DNA of 64,000 nt. Origin: JADCRZ01 sp965200945. GTDB lineage: Bacteria > Bacteroidota > Bacteroidia > Chitinophagales > Chitinophagaceae. Both the position numbers and the translations under genes were made by a program. The first letter of the stretch is position 1. Every line of letters starts with the position of its first letter. Shown in pieces: positions 1-10,058 of this stretch. The DNA lies in NCBI GenBank assembly GCA_965200945.1, contig OZ241749.1:310001-374000 (forward strand). Direction: 5' to 3'. The notes beneath the pieces were generated by a model that saw only the letters and a list, made by a program, of their open reading frames with translations, searched no databases and was not told the origin of the DNA.

Positions 1-2
1 AG

Positions 3-515
3 GTGCTGCCTGCGTGGGGAACGTATGTCAACGTTCAGGTAAAAGCCTACGATGGGCTCAGCAGCACCACCAGGTCTTTTGCGCAGATCATCCCGGAAGT
101 GGCGCTGTATAAAAGCCTCAACACGCGCCAGACCCTGATCCTGTCCGACCGGCTGGGCGGCGGCGTCACGCTTGGTCATACCACCTTCTACCAGTCGCTG
201 TTTCTCGGCGGGCAGGGCAACCTGTCGGGCTACCGCCAGTACCGTTTTGCGGGACAGCATTCTTTTTATAACAACCTGGAGCTGCGGGTCGTGCTGTCGA
301 ATTTTGGCAACTACATCGTAAAAGGGCAGATCGGTGTGGGCGGTTTTTACGACGTCGGCCGCGTGTGGGAACTTCACGAACACAGCAGCAAATGGCACAA
401 CGGCGTGGGCGGCAACGTGTATGTTGCGCCGGCCTCCCTGTTTGTGTTCCGCTTCAACATGGCCTATGGATCGGAGGGATGGTATCCCTTTTTCTCCATG
501 GGGTTGCGCTTTTGA
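3..515 (+). CDS. BamA/TamA-type outer-membrane beta-barrel protein, C-terminal part
   Basis: Partial gene: the reading frame is open at the left edge of the window, so the true start lies upstream. The 170 visible residues alternate polar and aromatic residues like transmembrane beta strands and end in Leu-Arg-Phe, the terminal aromatic expected of Bam-assembled barrels. The segment GGQGNLSGYRQYRF resembles the conserved loop-6 (V)RGY/F motif of the surface antigen D15/BamA/TamA family. Whether an N-terminal POTRA, phosphoesterase or patatin domain precedes it cannot be seen. The stop lies 52 bases before the next gene, on the same strand, so co-transcription is possible. Family assignment is good; exact function (outer-membrane assembly, secretion or other) is not determinable. 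Confidence 0.75.
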   Translation: MLPAWGTYVNVQVKAYDGLSSTTRSFAQIIPEVALYKSLNTRQTLILSDRLGGGVTLGHTTFYQSLFLGGQGNLSGYRQYRFAGQHSFYNNLELRVVLSNFGNYIVKGQIGVGGFYDVGRVWELHEHSSKWHNGVGGNVYVAPASLFVFRFNMAYGSEGWYPFFSMGLRF

Positions 516-567
516 TCAGTACGCCGGGTATTGGCATACGACCAACCTTATTTACCTTGCAACCCCG

Positions 568-2910
568 ATGAAACAGGTCAGCTTTCATATTCTACCCCCG
601 CAGGCAGACGCAAAGAGAGAGAATACCTATCTTTCTTTCCAACGGTTTATCGCTTTTATCGAAGCGCGGCGTTCTGCCGAGCAGACGATGAAAACGAAAC
701 TCTACGATTTTGTACTGCGCTATTTCGAAGCGTACCCGGAGGTTTTTCAGCATGTAGACACCGGTTCCCTTGCCAAGTACGATCACCTGCTCGACCTCCT
801 GTATGCCTGCCTGTTCCCGCCGTTAAGCGACGAACAGGAACTGGTATGGGCGCTCAGTCTGCCCAACAGCGACCATGTTTTTTACAGCACCAGCGCTTTT
901 CACCGGCTGCTGGCCCCCGACAATCCCAACGGTATGTCGGCCAATGCTTCCGGGGAAGAAAAAGCGGCTTTTATTTCCAGCCTGGAGCAGGTAAAGTATG
1001 CGCTGATCCTGGAACGCCTGTACCAGATCAAACCGCTGGTTCAGGAAGAGATCGTGTATGTGTGGACAGATAAAAGGACCGGCCTGTCAAAGTACTACAG
1101 CATCCACATCGATAACCGGTTTGTAGATGTGCGTCGCCTCACCGGAGAGCCGGTCGTGAACAAGGCAGATATGCGCCATCACCTGAAGAAGATCAACGCA
1201 CTGTGTGAGCTGGAAGAGGCCATTCCCCTCACCGATTTTGCTTTTGAAGGATTCTCGATCGTTACCGGTACCGACATCACCGCCCGGTATGCGCTGCACA
1301 AGATGCGCAGCGCTATCATCCGCCATGTGCCTGAAAACTTCGAAGAGACTTACAAGACCATCATTTACCTGCTCCGCTCTATGTTCGGAAAGCGGCAAGT
1401 GGAATTCGGCCTGCTGCCTTTCCTCAAAGTAAACAACCGGCTGGTGGCTTATTACGCCGACTATTCGCACAGCATCTCCATCAACGTGGCCCGCACGCAG
1501 CAACTGGCCGAAGAATTATTTGTTGCCCGGATCAACCAGTACTTTCAGGATCCGCAGGTGGTGTATTTCGATAGCCAGACAGAACCGCTGCAGGATGATT
1601 TTTTTCAGCAGGCCTTTACCCGGCAGGGCATTAAAGCTTACGCACTGCTGCCCGTGTACCACAACAATGTGTTGTCTGGCTTGCTGGAAGTGAGTACCGC
1701 CGCTGAAAACGTGCTGGATGAAAAGCTGCTGGCCGGACTGGAGCCTGCCATGCCGATACTTGCGCAGCTGATGTACAACAACCAGGTTGAATTTACTTCC
1801 GGGATCGACAATGTGATCAAGGTCAACTTCACTTCGATACAGCCATCGGTGCAATGGAAATTCAACGAGGTGGTATGGCGGTACCTGAAGAACCGCTTCG
1901 AGCAGGGCGTTCCCGGGGTGCCCGGCGCCATCCGTTTCGAGCATGTGTATCCGTTATATGGTGCAGTCGATATCCGCAATTCAACGATCGAACGCAACGA
2001 TGCACTGTACCGCGATCTTCAAGTATATTTCACCGTACTCGAACAAACCCTCCTGGCGCTGAGGGCCATTCCCGGCGAGCATGCCTCTGCAGAAGACCTG
2101 CTGGAGGAAGCCGCCGTGATGCAGGAGGAGCTCAGTGCTTATATATCTGGCAACGAAGAAGTAGAAGTGCTTCAGCTGATGGAGCGCATGGAAGTCTTTT
2201 TCAGGGGGCTGCGGGGTAAGAACAGCGTGTATGCTTCTCCGATAGATGCATATTTTGCGTCGGTCGATCCTGTAACCGGTCTTGTGTTTGCCCAGCGCCG
2301 CATGCTCGAACAGTCGATGCAGCTGATCAACACTTCCGTAAGCCAGTACCTCGAAAGCATGCAGGCAGAGTTTCAGCGGCAGTATCCGGTGTACTTCGAA
2401 AAATTCAGGACCGACGGGATCGAGTATGATATGTACATCGGTCAGTCTATCAACCCGGCCATCCCGTTCCGGCCCGAAGCTATACCGGATCTGCAGTCGT
2501 GGCAGTTGAGGAGCATGGCGGGCATTGCAAAAATGGTTCAGGGAAATCAGCCCTACATGCCGGTAAAGCTCCATACCACCCAGCTGATCTATGTGAACAA
2601 CGGCAGCATCGACATCAGTTTCAGACCCGATGAGAAACGCTTCGATGCCGAGGGCGGTTATAACATCCGCTACCACATCGTAAAAAAACGGATCGACAAA
2701 GTGCACATAAAAAATACCGGCGAACGCCTCACGCAACCGGGCAAGATCGCAATAGTATATGCACAGGAACATCAGCACCAGCAATACCTTCGCTACATCG
2801 CTCAACTGCAGGAGGAAGGCCTGCTCGACGGCCACCTGGAGGATCTCGAGCTCGAAGAGCTGCAGGGCATCAGCGGATTGAAGGCCCTGCGCATCGGGGT
2901 GGTTTTGTAA
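568..2910 (+). CDS. GAF-domain-like protein of unknown function
   Basis: 780 residues from ATG 568. The frame is open further upstream, but that part overlaps the preceding barrel gene and looks non-coding, so 568 is chosen. There is no signal peptide or membrane segment, so the protein is probably cytoplasmic. The middle part (about residues 250-400), with a run of hydrophobic strands around LLPVYHNNVLSGLLEVST, looks like a GAF small-molecule sensor domain. The rest is mostly helical, with acidic coiled-coil-like stretches around residues 500-570 and a basic C-terminal region. No kinase, cyclase or DNA-binding domain is apparent. Proteins of this kind are annotated as GAF-domain proteins in Bacteroidota without a known role. 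Its 3' end converges with the MFS gene. Confidence 0.7.
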   Translation: MKQVSFHILPPQADAKRENTYLSFQRFIAFIEARRSAEQTMKTKLYDFVLRYFEAYPEVFQHVDTGSLAKYDHLLDLLYACLFPPLSDEQELVWALSLPNSDHVFYSTSAFHRLLAPDNPNGMSANASGEEKAAFISSLEQVKYALILERLYQIKPLVQEEIVYVWTDKRTGLSKYYSIHIDNRFVDVRRLTGEPVVNKADMRHHLKKINALCELEEAIPLTDFAFEGFSIVTGTDITARYALHKMRSAIIRHVPENFEETYKTIIYLLRSMFGKRQVEFGLLPFLKVNNRLVAYYADYSHSISINVARTQQLAEELFVARINQYFQDPQVVYFDSQTEPLQDDFFQQAFTRQGIKAYALLPVYHNNVLSGLLEVSTAAENVLDEKLLAGLEPAMPILAQLMYNNQVEFTSGIDNVIKVNFTSIQPSVQWKFNEVVWRYLKNRFEQGVPGVPGAIRFEHVYPLYGAVDIRNSTIERNDALYRDLQVYFTVLEQTLLALRAIPGEHASAEDLLEEAAVMQEELSAYISGNEEVEVLQLMERMEVFFRGLRGKNSVYASPIDAYFASVDPVTGLVFAQRRMLEQSMQLINTSVSQYLESMQAEFQRQYPVYFEKFRTDGIEYDMYIGQSINPAIPFRPEAIPDLQSWQLRSMAGIAKMVQGNQPYMPVKLHTTQLIYVNNGSIDISFRPDEKRFDAEGGYNIRYHIVKKRIDKVHIKNTGERLTQPGKIAIVYAQEHQHQQYLRYIAQLQEEGLLDGHLEDLELEELQGISGLKALRIGVVL

Positions 2911-3102
2911 GAAAGTGCAGGACATTCCTGGAAATGCGCCCTGTGTGGCGTCTTCAGTTCGCCAGCATCGATGAATATCAGAGAAGCAATGCATCGATTC
3001 TCTATCGGGGATGCCGTTTAACTTTCCACTCTCCGTTTATTTGTATTGACGCCACGTTTGGCAAGCCCTGCCTGGTATCAACCTTTTCCCCTTGCAGGGC
3101 GC

Positions 3103-4644
3103 TCATTCTTTCCCGCTCTTCCGCGGATGATCCTTCACCATCAGGGCTGCCAGCAATGCACCGGTGAAACAAAGTGCGGCCGAGATAAGCAGGATGCGGC
3201 GGTAGGCAGAGAGAAAGCTTTGGTGATAGAATTGCTGCACTTCCGCCTTTGCCTTTGCGTCGAGTTGCGCGGGTGGTTTTGCATTGCCCAGATCGGCGGC
3301 CTGTGCCATGATCAATCTGTCGTTGCTGTGAACAGGCCTTTTTTCCAGCCGGGACTGCAGCGCGCCTGTAAAGAATACAACGGCCAGCGCCCCGAACACC
3401 GCGTTGGCAAATACATTCGAGATGCGGGTCAGCGCGTTGTTGATGCCAGAGGCAGTACCGGACAGGTGATCGCTGACTGAACCCATGACCGTAGCCGTTA
3501 GCGGCGCCACGGTACACGACATGCCCAGTCCGAACAGCACGATGCCCGGGAAGAACGTAGTCCAGTACTCGCTGATTCCGCGGGTTTGCCCCACAAAAGC
3601 AAGCAGCAGCATGCCACAGCCGGCCACCAGCGGTCCGCCCGTCAGGAACCATCTCGGGCCCCATTTATCAGCCAGCCTGCCGGCAAAGCGGGCAAGCGTG
3701 ATCATCAGCAGCGTAAAAGGCAAAAAAGTGAGTCCCGATTGCAGCTGGCTGTAACCCTGCACCTGCACGAGGTTCAGGGAAAGAAAGAGCATCGCTGCAC
3801 CCAGTCCGGCATACAGGAAAAAGGTGAGCAGGTTGGCGCCGCTGAAAGTCCGGTTGCTGAACAGCTTCAGCGGCATCATCGGATGTTTGCCTTTAAACTC
3901 GATCAACAGAAAAGCCGCCAGCAACAAGACCCCCGCCGCCAGCGACGCATATACCTGCCAGTTATGGAAACCGGCGTGCGGGATGCGCAAAAAACCGAAG
4001 GTCACAGCGGCAAGTCCAAGCGCGATGGTTACGGCCCCCATCACGTCTATCGACTGGTCGCCGTCGTCTTTCACCTCTTTTACCCGGGTGGCGAGGATGA
4101 AGAAGGCGAGGATGCCGATGGGGATGTTGAGGAAAAAGATGTACCTCCACAGGCCGGCATCTGCAAGCGCCCCGCCGAGAATGGGGCCACCCACGGTAAC
4201 CACGGTGGTGATGGCCGACCAGGTGCCGATGGCGCTGCCTCTTTCCTGTTCGTTGATGGAAGAAGAGATGAGTGATAAGCTGCCCGGGATCATCAAGGCT
4301 CCGCCGATTCCCTGGAGGATGCGGAACAAGACCAGGAAAAAAACATTCGAAGCGATCCCACACAACCCGGACCCTGCGATAAAGATCAGGATGCCCAGCC
4401 CGAAGATCTTTTTCCGTCCCAGCTTATCGCCCAGCGAACCGCCGACCAGGATCAGGGCTGCCAGCATCAGGAGGTATGCATTGAGTATCCAGAAGATGTC
4501 TGCTCCGCTTGCATGCAGCGCCTGCTGCAGCGAAGGAAGCACCACGTTCAGGGCGCTGCCGTCGATGAATGCCATCGCCGAAGCCATGATGGCCGCTGCC
4601 ATCACCCACCTGCCCTCCGCGCTGTCGAGTGCCACCGTTGCCAT
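3103..4644 (-). CDS. MFS transporter, DHA2 (EmrB/QacA) family
   Basis: About 513 residues with roughly 14 hydrophobic segments, the topology of the DHA2 drug:H+ antiporter family. Motif A is seen as GSLGDKLGRKK, and the DHA2 hallmark as GGPILGGALADAGLWRYIFF followed by LNIPIG. Likely role: proton-driven export of toxic organic compounds across the inner membrane; the substrate is unknown. The frame extends 21 codons upstream, but that extension is encoded by the repeat element that begins nearby and would be an artefact, so the ATG giving MATVALDSAEG at 4644 is chosen. No partner adaptor or regulator is adjacent, unlike emrAB. It converges on the GAF gene; the repeat lies directly upstream. 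Confidence 0.88.
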   Translation of the reverse strand: MATVALDSAEGRWVMAAAIMASAMAFIDGSALNVVLPSLQQALHASGADIFWILNAYLLMLAALILVGGSLGDKLGRKKIFGLGILIFIAGSGLCGIASNVFFLVLFRILQGIGGALMIPGSLSLISSSINEQERGSAIGTWSAITTVVTVGGPILGGALADAGLWRYIFFLNIPIGILAFFILATRVKEVKDDGDQSIDVMGAVTIALGLAAVTFGFLRIPHAGFHNWQVYASLAAGVLLLAAFLLIEFKGKHPMMPLKLFSNRTFSGANLLTFFLYAGLGAAMLFLSLNLVQVQGYSQLQSGLTFLPFTLLMITLARFAGRLADKWGPRWFLTGGPLVAGCGMLLLAFVGQTRGISEYWTTFFPGIVLFGLGMSCTVAPLTATVMGSVSDHLSGTASGINNALTRISNVFANAVFGALAVVFFTGALQSRLEKRPVHSNDRLIMAQAADLGNAKPPAQLDAKAKAEVQQFYHQSFLSAYRRILLISAALCFTGALLAALMVKDHPRKSGKE

Positions 4645-4687
4645 ACTCTTTTTTTCTGCGAAGATCAAGAATCCTGCGGGTGCGGGG

Positions 4688-5241
4688 GTCTTCTTTTTTG
4701 TGCCCAAAAAAGAAGCAAAAAAGGCTTGGCTTTTGAAATGGGGCTAAAATTTACTGCATTGCGCGGGCAACGGACATGCTATTACTCGACGGTAGTAAGG
4801 GTTTGGGCCATTGCATGGATCAGCTTTGGAATAAAGCCGTGCGTGTCCGTTGCACCAAATGGCCGCCTGCGGCAGGCCATTTGGTCTCGCTCCATTCCGT
4901 AAATTTCTTCACGCCCCATTTCAAAGGCCGGGGGAGAGAAGAGAGAGTAGGGAGGGAGAAAGCGAGCAAGCCGCTACGCAGTAGCTTCTTAAATCGCCTC
5001 CTGGGAGGGGTAGGGGTGGATTAAAGCCGCACCCAGAGCGAATTTGCAGCCCTTGCACCTTCAACCACTTTGTCACCAATACCTCCAAAACACTTGTCAT
5101 CCTCGCCAGGCGCAAACACGCTGCTGCACTCACAATCTCTTGCTGCGCCTGTGCGGGGATCTAAGCGGGGAAGGAATGCTGCTTTTATGTATTTGTCTGA
5201 ACCGGAATTTGCCTGATTACCTGATCTGCCTGATAAGTGAT
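4688..5241. repeat. Long structured intergenic repeat, copy A
   Basis: About 554 bp that closely match 29057-29604 (copy B), collinear over the whole length. The first 250 bp are nearly identical and the rest more diverged. It begins with a perfect 11-bp hairpin (4690-4700 with 4705-4715, loop TGCC). Next come nested inverted repeats: 4728-4744 with 4913-4929 (16 of 17 pair, plus one G-T), 4747-4754 with 4899-4906, 4767-4779 with 4841-4853 (one G-T), and 4854-4864 with 4875-4885 (perfect, arm ACCAAATGGCC). The far end carries short CCTGATnnn direct repeats (about 5210-5241). No transposase or convincing protein is encoded. It may be a non-autonomous mobile element or a structured RNA; it also lies in the MFS upstream region. 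5242-5442 holds nothing I recognise. Confidence 0.85.
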
Positions 5242-5442
5242 CGATGACCCCCATCCCCGCCAGGCGTGCCCCGGGGGGCAACTTCAACCCACCCGTGGTA
5301 CGCCGTCGCCCGGTAAAGCAGCACTTACTGGATAAACACAATTGTAAAACCGGAATCCCTCGATCCCAGGTGTATGGGTCAGACAAAAACATCGACCGGG
5401 CTAGCAGGTACCCCCTGGGCCAATCCCTGTCTGATAAATATC

Positions 5443-6852
5443 CTACCTCCATCCGCCCCCTAAACTTCTGTACAATTCTACCACAGCCTGCAGTTGTTGC
5501 AGCCGGTCGGAGACGCCGTTGAGTTCGGCGGCCAGGAGGCTTTGTTCGGAGGTGAGTACGTCGGTGTAATTGGTGTTGGCTGTGTATTTGAGGAGCTCTT
5601 TGGTGAAGTCGACCGACTTTTCGAGAAAGCCGATCTGCTGCGACCGGATGCGGATCTTTTCGGTCGCGGCCTGGTAATCGAAGAGGGCGTTGGAGACTTC
5701 CTGTCCGGCGGTCAGCAGGCTCTGCTGGAAAGTGAGCAGGTATTCCTGGCGCTGCGCCAGCGCCACTTCCAGCCGCTGCCTGTTCAGCCCCTGGTTCAGG
5801 ATCGGTTGGGCCAGTCCGCCCACAATGTTTCCAAAAAGCGCAGAGGCATTGAACAGCTGCGATACATTGCTGGTCGACAATCCGCCCTGCGCCGTGATGC
5901 TGAGCGTAGGGTAGAAGTAGGCACGGGCTACATTGGTCAGCTCGAAATAATACCGCAGCTGGTACTCCGCCTGCTGCACATCGGGCCGGTTTGCGAGCAG
6001 CTGTGCGGCTATGCCTGTCCGCAAGTCGGTGCGTACCTGCTGGTCCATGAGGCTATCCCGCACGATCGCACCGGGCGGGCGGCCCAGCAGGTTGCTCAGG
6101 GCGTTCTCCGTCTGGCGTATGTTCTGCTTCAGGTCGGGGATGGTCACTTCCGCCGAATAGCGGTTGGCTTCGCTCTGCACCACGGCCGCACCGGTCACCA
6201 CGTCGCTTTCCTTGAGCAGCTTCATCGTCTCCACATCCTGTATCCGGTTCGAAACGGTGCGCTGGGTCACTTCCAGCTGCGCGTCGTAGCCGAGCAGGGC
6301 ATAGTAATCGGTGGCGATCTCGGCCACGATCTGCGTTTGTACGGCTCTTTTGTAGGCATCACTCGCGAGCAGGGAGGCCAGGGCAGCACGCCTCGAACTC
6401 CTGAGCCGGCCCCAGATATCGGCTTCCCAGCTGGCGCTGCCGTACAGCTGCGTAGCTGCCACGGTTACTTTGCTGCCGTTGGTAGATTGTTCGGTTCTGC
6501 TGGCAACGCCGGACAGTACCGGCAGGAACGCAGCCCTGCTCTGGCGCAGGTTCGCCTGTGCCTGCGCAAGGCGCGTCACGGCTATCTGCAGGTCCAGGTT
6601 GCGGTCGATGCCTTCCCTGATCAGCGCCTGCAAGTTGGTGTCGGTGAACATCTCTGTCCAGGGAATGGTGGCAATGGAACTGCTGTCGGTAGAGTCGGCG
6701 CCGCGGAACAGGCCGTTGCCTGCCAGGTCGCCGGCACGCTGGTACTGCCGGGTCACCTGGCAGGAGCAAAGCGCGGCTACGGAGGCCATCACAAACATCA
6801 GTTTCCAGCCTGCGCCACTCCACTTTCTTTGGTTTGTTACATTCATACGCAT
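5443..6852 (-). CDS. RND efflux outer-membrane factor (TolC/OprM-like lipoprotein)
   Basis: 469 residues. The N-terminus has a lipoprotein signal ending in ALCSC, so the mature protein is probably lipidated at that Cys. The rest matches the outer-membrane efflux family: two repeats of long amphipathic helices (for example LQIAVTRLAQAQANLRQSRA) and short barrel strands, including SASWEADIWGRLRSSRRAAL, the typical EVDLWGRLR-like motif. It would form the trimeric channel for the pump encoded upstream. It is the third gene of a three-gene operon, 29 bases after the pump gene. A second ATG two codons downstream (6846) has the A/G-rich AGAAAGAG at better spacing and could be the real start. Length is normal for the family. 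Confidence 0.92.
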   Translation of the reverse strand: MRMNVTNQRKWSGAGWKLMFVMASVAALCSCQVTRQYQRAGDLAGNGLFRGADSTDSSSIATIPWTEMFTDTNLQALIREGIDRNLDLQIAVTRLAQAQANLRQSRAAFLPVLSGVASRTEQSTNGSKVTVAATQLYGSASWEADIWGRLRSSRRAALASLLASDAYKRAVQTQIVAEIATDYYALLGYDAQLEVTQRTVSNRIQDVETMKLLKESDVVTGAAVVQSEANRYSAEVTIPDLKQNIRQTENALSNLLGRPPGAIVRDSLMDQQVRTDLRTGIAAQLLANRPDVQQAEYQLRYYFELTNVARAYFYPTLSITAQGGLSTSNVSQLFNASALFGNIVGGLAQPILNQGLNRQRLEVALAQRQEYLLTFQQSLLTAGQEVSNALFDYQAATEKIRIRSQQIGFLEKSVDFTKELLKYTANTNYTDVLTSEQSLLAAELNGVSDRLQQLQAVVELYRSLGGGWR

Positions 6853-6881
6853 TCTCTTTCTGAACAGATAAACAACGCTCC

Positions 6882-9800
6882 TTATGCTTTTGCCGGTTCC
6901 GTCGGTTGCCCCTCATCTTCTTCTTCCGGCTGTGGCGCTTTCCTGATTTTTTCCTGGAGGGTCTGGAAGATCACAAAAAGCGTCGGGATCACAAAAACAC
7001 CCAGCAACGTACCGAACAGCATCCCGCCGATGGCGCCCGTACCGATCGACTTGTTTCCGCTGGCGCCCACGCCCGATGAAAACATCAGCGGCATGAGGCC
7101 GAAAATAAAAGCAAATGACGTCATCAGGATCGGGCGCAGACGGGCCTTCCCGCCTTCGATCGCCGCATCCAGGATCGACATGCCGCTTTGTCTCCTTTCC
7201 TGCGAAAAAGTGACCATCAGAATCGCATTCTTGGCAAGCAGTCCGATCAGCATGATGAGCGAGATCTGCACATAGATATTGTTATCGAGCCCGAAGATCT
7301 TTGCGAAAACAAATACGCCCGACAACCCCACCGGCAGCGACAGCAACACGGCGAACGGGAGCAGGTAGCTTTCATATTGGGCGCTGAGCAGCAGGTACAC
7401 GAACGCCAGACACAGCACAAAAATGTAGGCGGTCTGCGATCCGCTGTTCTGTTCTTCCCGGCTGATTCCGGAATACTCGAATCCATAGCCTGCCGGGAGT
7501 GTGGAAGCCGCCACCTGCTGGATGGCCGTCAGTGACTGCCCCGTGCTGTAACCCTCATTCGGCGAGCCATTCACCGACATGGAATTGAACAGGTTGAACC
7601 GGCTCACGCTTTCCGGCCCGAATACGCGCTTCAGCGTAATGAACTCCGTGATGGGAGCCATGCTGCCATCCGACACTTTGATGCCGATCTTATTGAGTCC
7701 GGCCGGGCTCGAACGGTAATTGGTATCTGCCTGTACGATCACGCGGTACTGCTGGCCAAACTCATTGAAGTTCGAAACATAGGAGCTGCCGTAAAAAACC
7801 TGCATCGCATTCAGCACGTCCGTCACCGCCACGCCCGCTTCCTTGCATTTCGATACGTTCACATCGAGCATATACTGCGGAAAGTTGGGGTTGAAAGAAG
7901 TGGTCGCGTATTGTATTTCGGGGCGGCTGTTGAGTGTGGACAGAAACTGCTGGGCCACCTTATAAAAATCTGCGGTCGAGTGTGCGCCTTTGTCCTGGAG
8001 CTGGAACGTAAAGCCGCCGCTGGTACCGAAACCGGTGATGGTGGGTTGCGACATAAACTTGAGGTCGGCTTCCCGTATATGGGCGGTCTTTTCGGTGAGC
8101 TGTTTGATCACGTCATTATTGGAAACGCCTTTCCTGTCGCCCCAGGGAACCAGCCTGATCACTACCATGCCATACGAGCTCCCGCTGCCTCCGATAAAAT
8201 TCTGTCCCAGCGTGCGCATGGTATTGCCGACCTGCGGGATGGTGCGCGAAAGACTGTCCACCTCATCAGCCACCACTGCCACGCGTTCCATGGTGGAAGC
8301 AGGTGGCAGCGTGATGTTCGCGAAGATGGTACCCATGTCCTCGCTCGGAACAAAGCTCGACGGGGTGGATTTCATCAGGAAATAAAACCCTCCGGCAAAC
8401 AGCGCGATGGAAGTAAGCACGATCCAGGTACGGGCAGAGAAAAAGCGTACCGCGCCGGTATATTTTGCCGTGAGTGAATCATTGGCTGCATTGAAAGCAA
8501 CGCCAAACCGCTGCATCAGGGTCTTTTTTTCTGCATGCGCGCCGTGGTCGGGTGGCTTCAGGAAGAGGGCGGCCAGCGCGGGGCACAGGGTAAGCGCATT
8601 CACTGCCGATATGATGATGGCAATGGCCAGCGTAATGCCGAACTGCTTATAAAACACACCGGCAGATCCCGTCACAAAGGTGACAGGAATGAAAACCGCT
8701 GCCATGATGAGGGTGATAGACACGATGGCGCCCGAGATCTCGCTCATGGCATCGATCGCTGCTTTGCGGGGTGATTTGTATCCGCTTTCAAGTTTTGCAT
8801 GAACCGCTTCCACCACCACAATGGCATCATCCACTACAATGCCGATCGCCAGCACCAGCGCAAACAGGGTGAGCAAATTGATGCTGAAGCCAAACAGGTA
8901 CAGGAAGAAGAAGGTGCCAGTAATGGCTACCGGCACGGAAATGCCGTGGATGATGGTGGAGCGTACGTCCTGCAGAAATAAAAAGATCACGAGAAACACG
9001 AGCAGGAAACATTCGATCAGCGTATGGATCACTTTATCGATCGATGCATCGAGGAACTGGTTGATGTCGACCAGGTACACAAACTTGACGCCTGCCGGAA
9101 ACGAAAGCGCCGCCTGGTCGATCACTTTTTTCGAGTTGTTGATTACGTCCCTTGCATTGCTGCCCGGTGTCTGGTTGATGGAGATACCAACGGAAGTTTT
9201 GCCGTCGGTCGCATTGGAGCCGGTATAGGTCTGCGCGCCCAGTTCCACCCGTGCAATGTCTTTCAGCCGCAGGTATTGGCCTTGCCCCGTCGAGCGGATG
9301 ATGATGTTGCCGAATTCTTCCGGTGTCTGCAGGCGGCCGCGATACGTGATCACATATTGAAATGTCTGGTTGTTGTTCTCGCCGAACTTACCAGGCGCCG
9401 CATCGAGGTTTTGCTCGTTCAGGGCGGTGGAAACGTCTGAAGAGGTGATGCCGTAGACCGACATCACATCAGGTTTCAGCCAGATGCGCATAGAGTAGGT
9501 CATGGCCGAACCAAATACGTTGGCTGCCCCTACGCCGTTCACGCGCTGCAGCTGCGGGATCACGTTGATGGCGGCATAGTTCTGCAGGAAGGTCTGGTCG
9601 TAGGCCGGGTTGTCGCTGTAGAGCGACATAATGAGCAGGTTGCTGCTCTGCTGCTTGCGCACCGTAACCCCCGCCTTCGTCACATCCTGCGGAAGCAGGC
9701 TGGTAGCGGAAGACACCCGGTTCTGCACATCCACCGCCGCCTGGTCGGGGTCTGTACCTACTGCAAAGAAAACGCTGATGGAAGCCGAGCCGGTATTGGT

Positions 9801-10046
9801 GGCCGACGAGGTGATGTAGGTCATGCCTTCCACGCCGTTGATCTGCTGTTCAAGCGGTACGATCACGCTTTTGAGAACCACGTCGGCGTTGGCGCCGGCA
9901 TAAGAGGCATATACCTGCACCGTGGGAGGGGAGATGTCGGGATATTGCGCAATGGGAAGTTTCACAAGACCCAGAATGCCCAGCAGCATGATGAGCACCG
10001 ATATCACAGTGCTCAGCACAGGTCGTTCAATGAAAATTTTCAGCAT
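6882..10046 (-). CDS. RND efflux pump, HAE1 (AcrB/MexB-like) permease
   Basis: 1054 residues, the usual length for hydrophobe/amphiphile efflux RND pumps. It starts with the typical MLKIFIERPVLSTVISVLIM and has two large periplasmic loops and about 12 membrane segments. The proton-relay Asp pair is present in GIVVDDAIVVVEA, and the late segment GLLAKNAILMVTFSQERR matches TM11 (the KNAILIVEFA region). It acts as the inner-membrane, proton-driven drug/solute exporter of a tripartite complex with the adaptor (10059-11240) and the outer-membrane factor (5443-6852). The short gaps (12 and 29 bases) support one operon. The C-terminus is a charged acidic tail. Substrates cannot be inferred from sequence. 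Confidence 0.95.
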   Translation of the reverse strand: MLKIFIERPVLSTVISVLIMLLGILGLVKLPIAQYPDISPPTVQVYASYAGANADVVLKSVIVPLEQQINGVEGMTYITSSATNTGSASISVFFAVGTDPDQAAVDVQNRVSSATSLLPQDVTKAGVTVRKQQSSNLLIMSLYSDNPAYDQTFLQNYAAINVIPQLQRVNGVGAANVFGSAMTYSMRIWLKPDVMSVYGITSSDVSTALNEQNLDAAPGKFGENNNQTFQYVITYRGRLQTPEEFGNIIIRSTGQGQYLRLKDIARVELGAQTYTGSNATDGKTSVGISINQTPGSNARDVINNSKKVIDQAALSFPAGVKFVYLVDINQFLDASIDKVIHTLIECFLLVFLVIFLFLQDVRSTIIHGISVPVAITGTFFFLYLFGFSINLLTLFALVLAIGIVVDDAIVVVEAVHAKLESGYKSPRKAAIDAMSEISGAIVSITLIMAAVFIPVTFVTGSAGVFYKQFGITLAIAIIISAVNALTLCPALAALFLKPPDHGAHAEKKTLMQRFGVAFNAANDSLTAKYTGAVRFFSARTWIVLTSIALFAGGFYFLMKSTPSSFVPSEDMGTIFANITLPPASTMERVAVVADEVDSLSRTIPQVGNTMRTLGQNFIGGSGSSYGMVVIRLVPWGDRKGVSNNDVIKQLTEKTAHIREADLKFMSQPTITGFGTSGGFTFQLQDKGAHSTADFYKVAQQFLSTLNSRPEIQYATTSFNPNFPQYMLDVNVSKCKEAGVAVTDVLNAMQVFYGSSYVSNFNEFGQQYRVIVQADTNYRSSPAGLNKIGIKVSDGSMAPITEFITLKRVFGPESVSRFNLFNSMSVNGSPNEGYSTGQSLTAIQQVAASTLPAGYGFEYSGISREEQNSGSQTAYIFVLCLAFVYLLLSAQYESYLLPFAVLLSLPVGLSGVFVFAKIFGLDNNIYVQISLIMLIGLLAKNAILMVTFSQERRQSGMSILDAAIEGGKARLRPILMTSFAFIFGLMPLMFSSGVGASGNKSIGTGAIGGMLFGTLLGVFVIPTLFVIFQTLQEKIRKAPQPEEEDEGQPTEPAKA

Positions 10047-10058
10047 GGGGATCGCGTG

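Noticed and set aside
4645..4707. N-terminal extension of the MFS protein beginning MGTKKKT
   Set aside because: The same MGTKKKT start appears opposite the pafA end at 29076 because both come from the repeat element; it is not protein homology.
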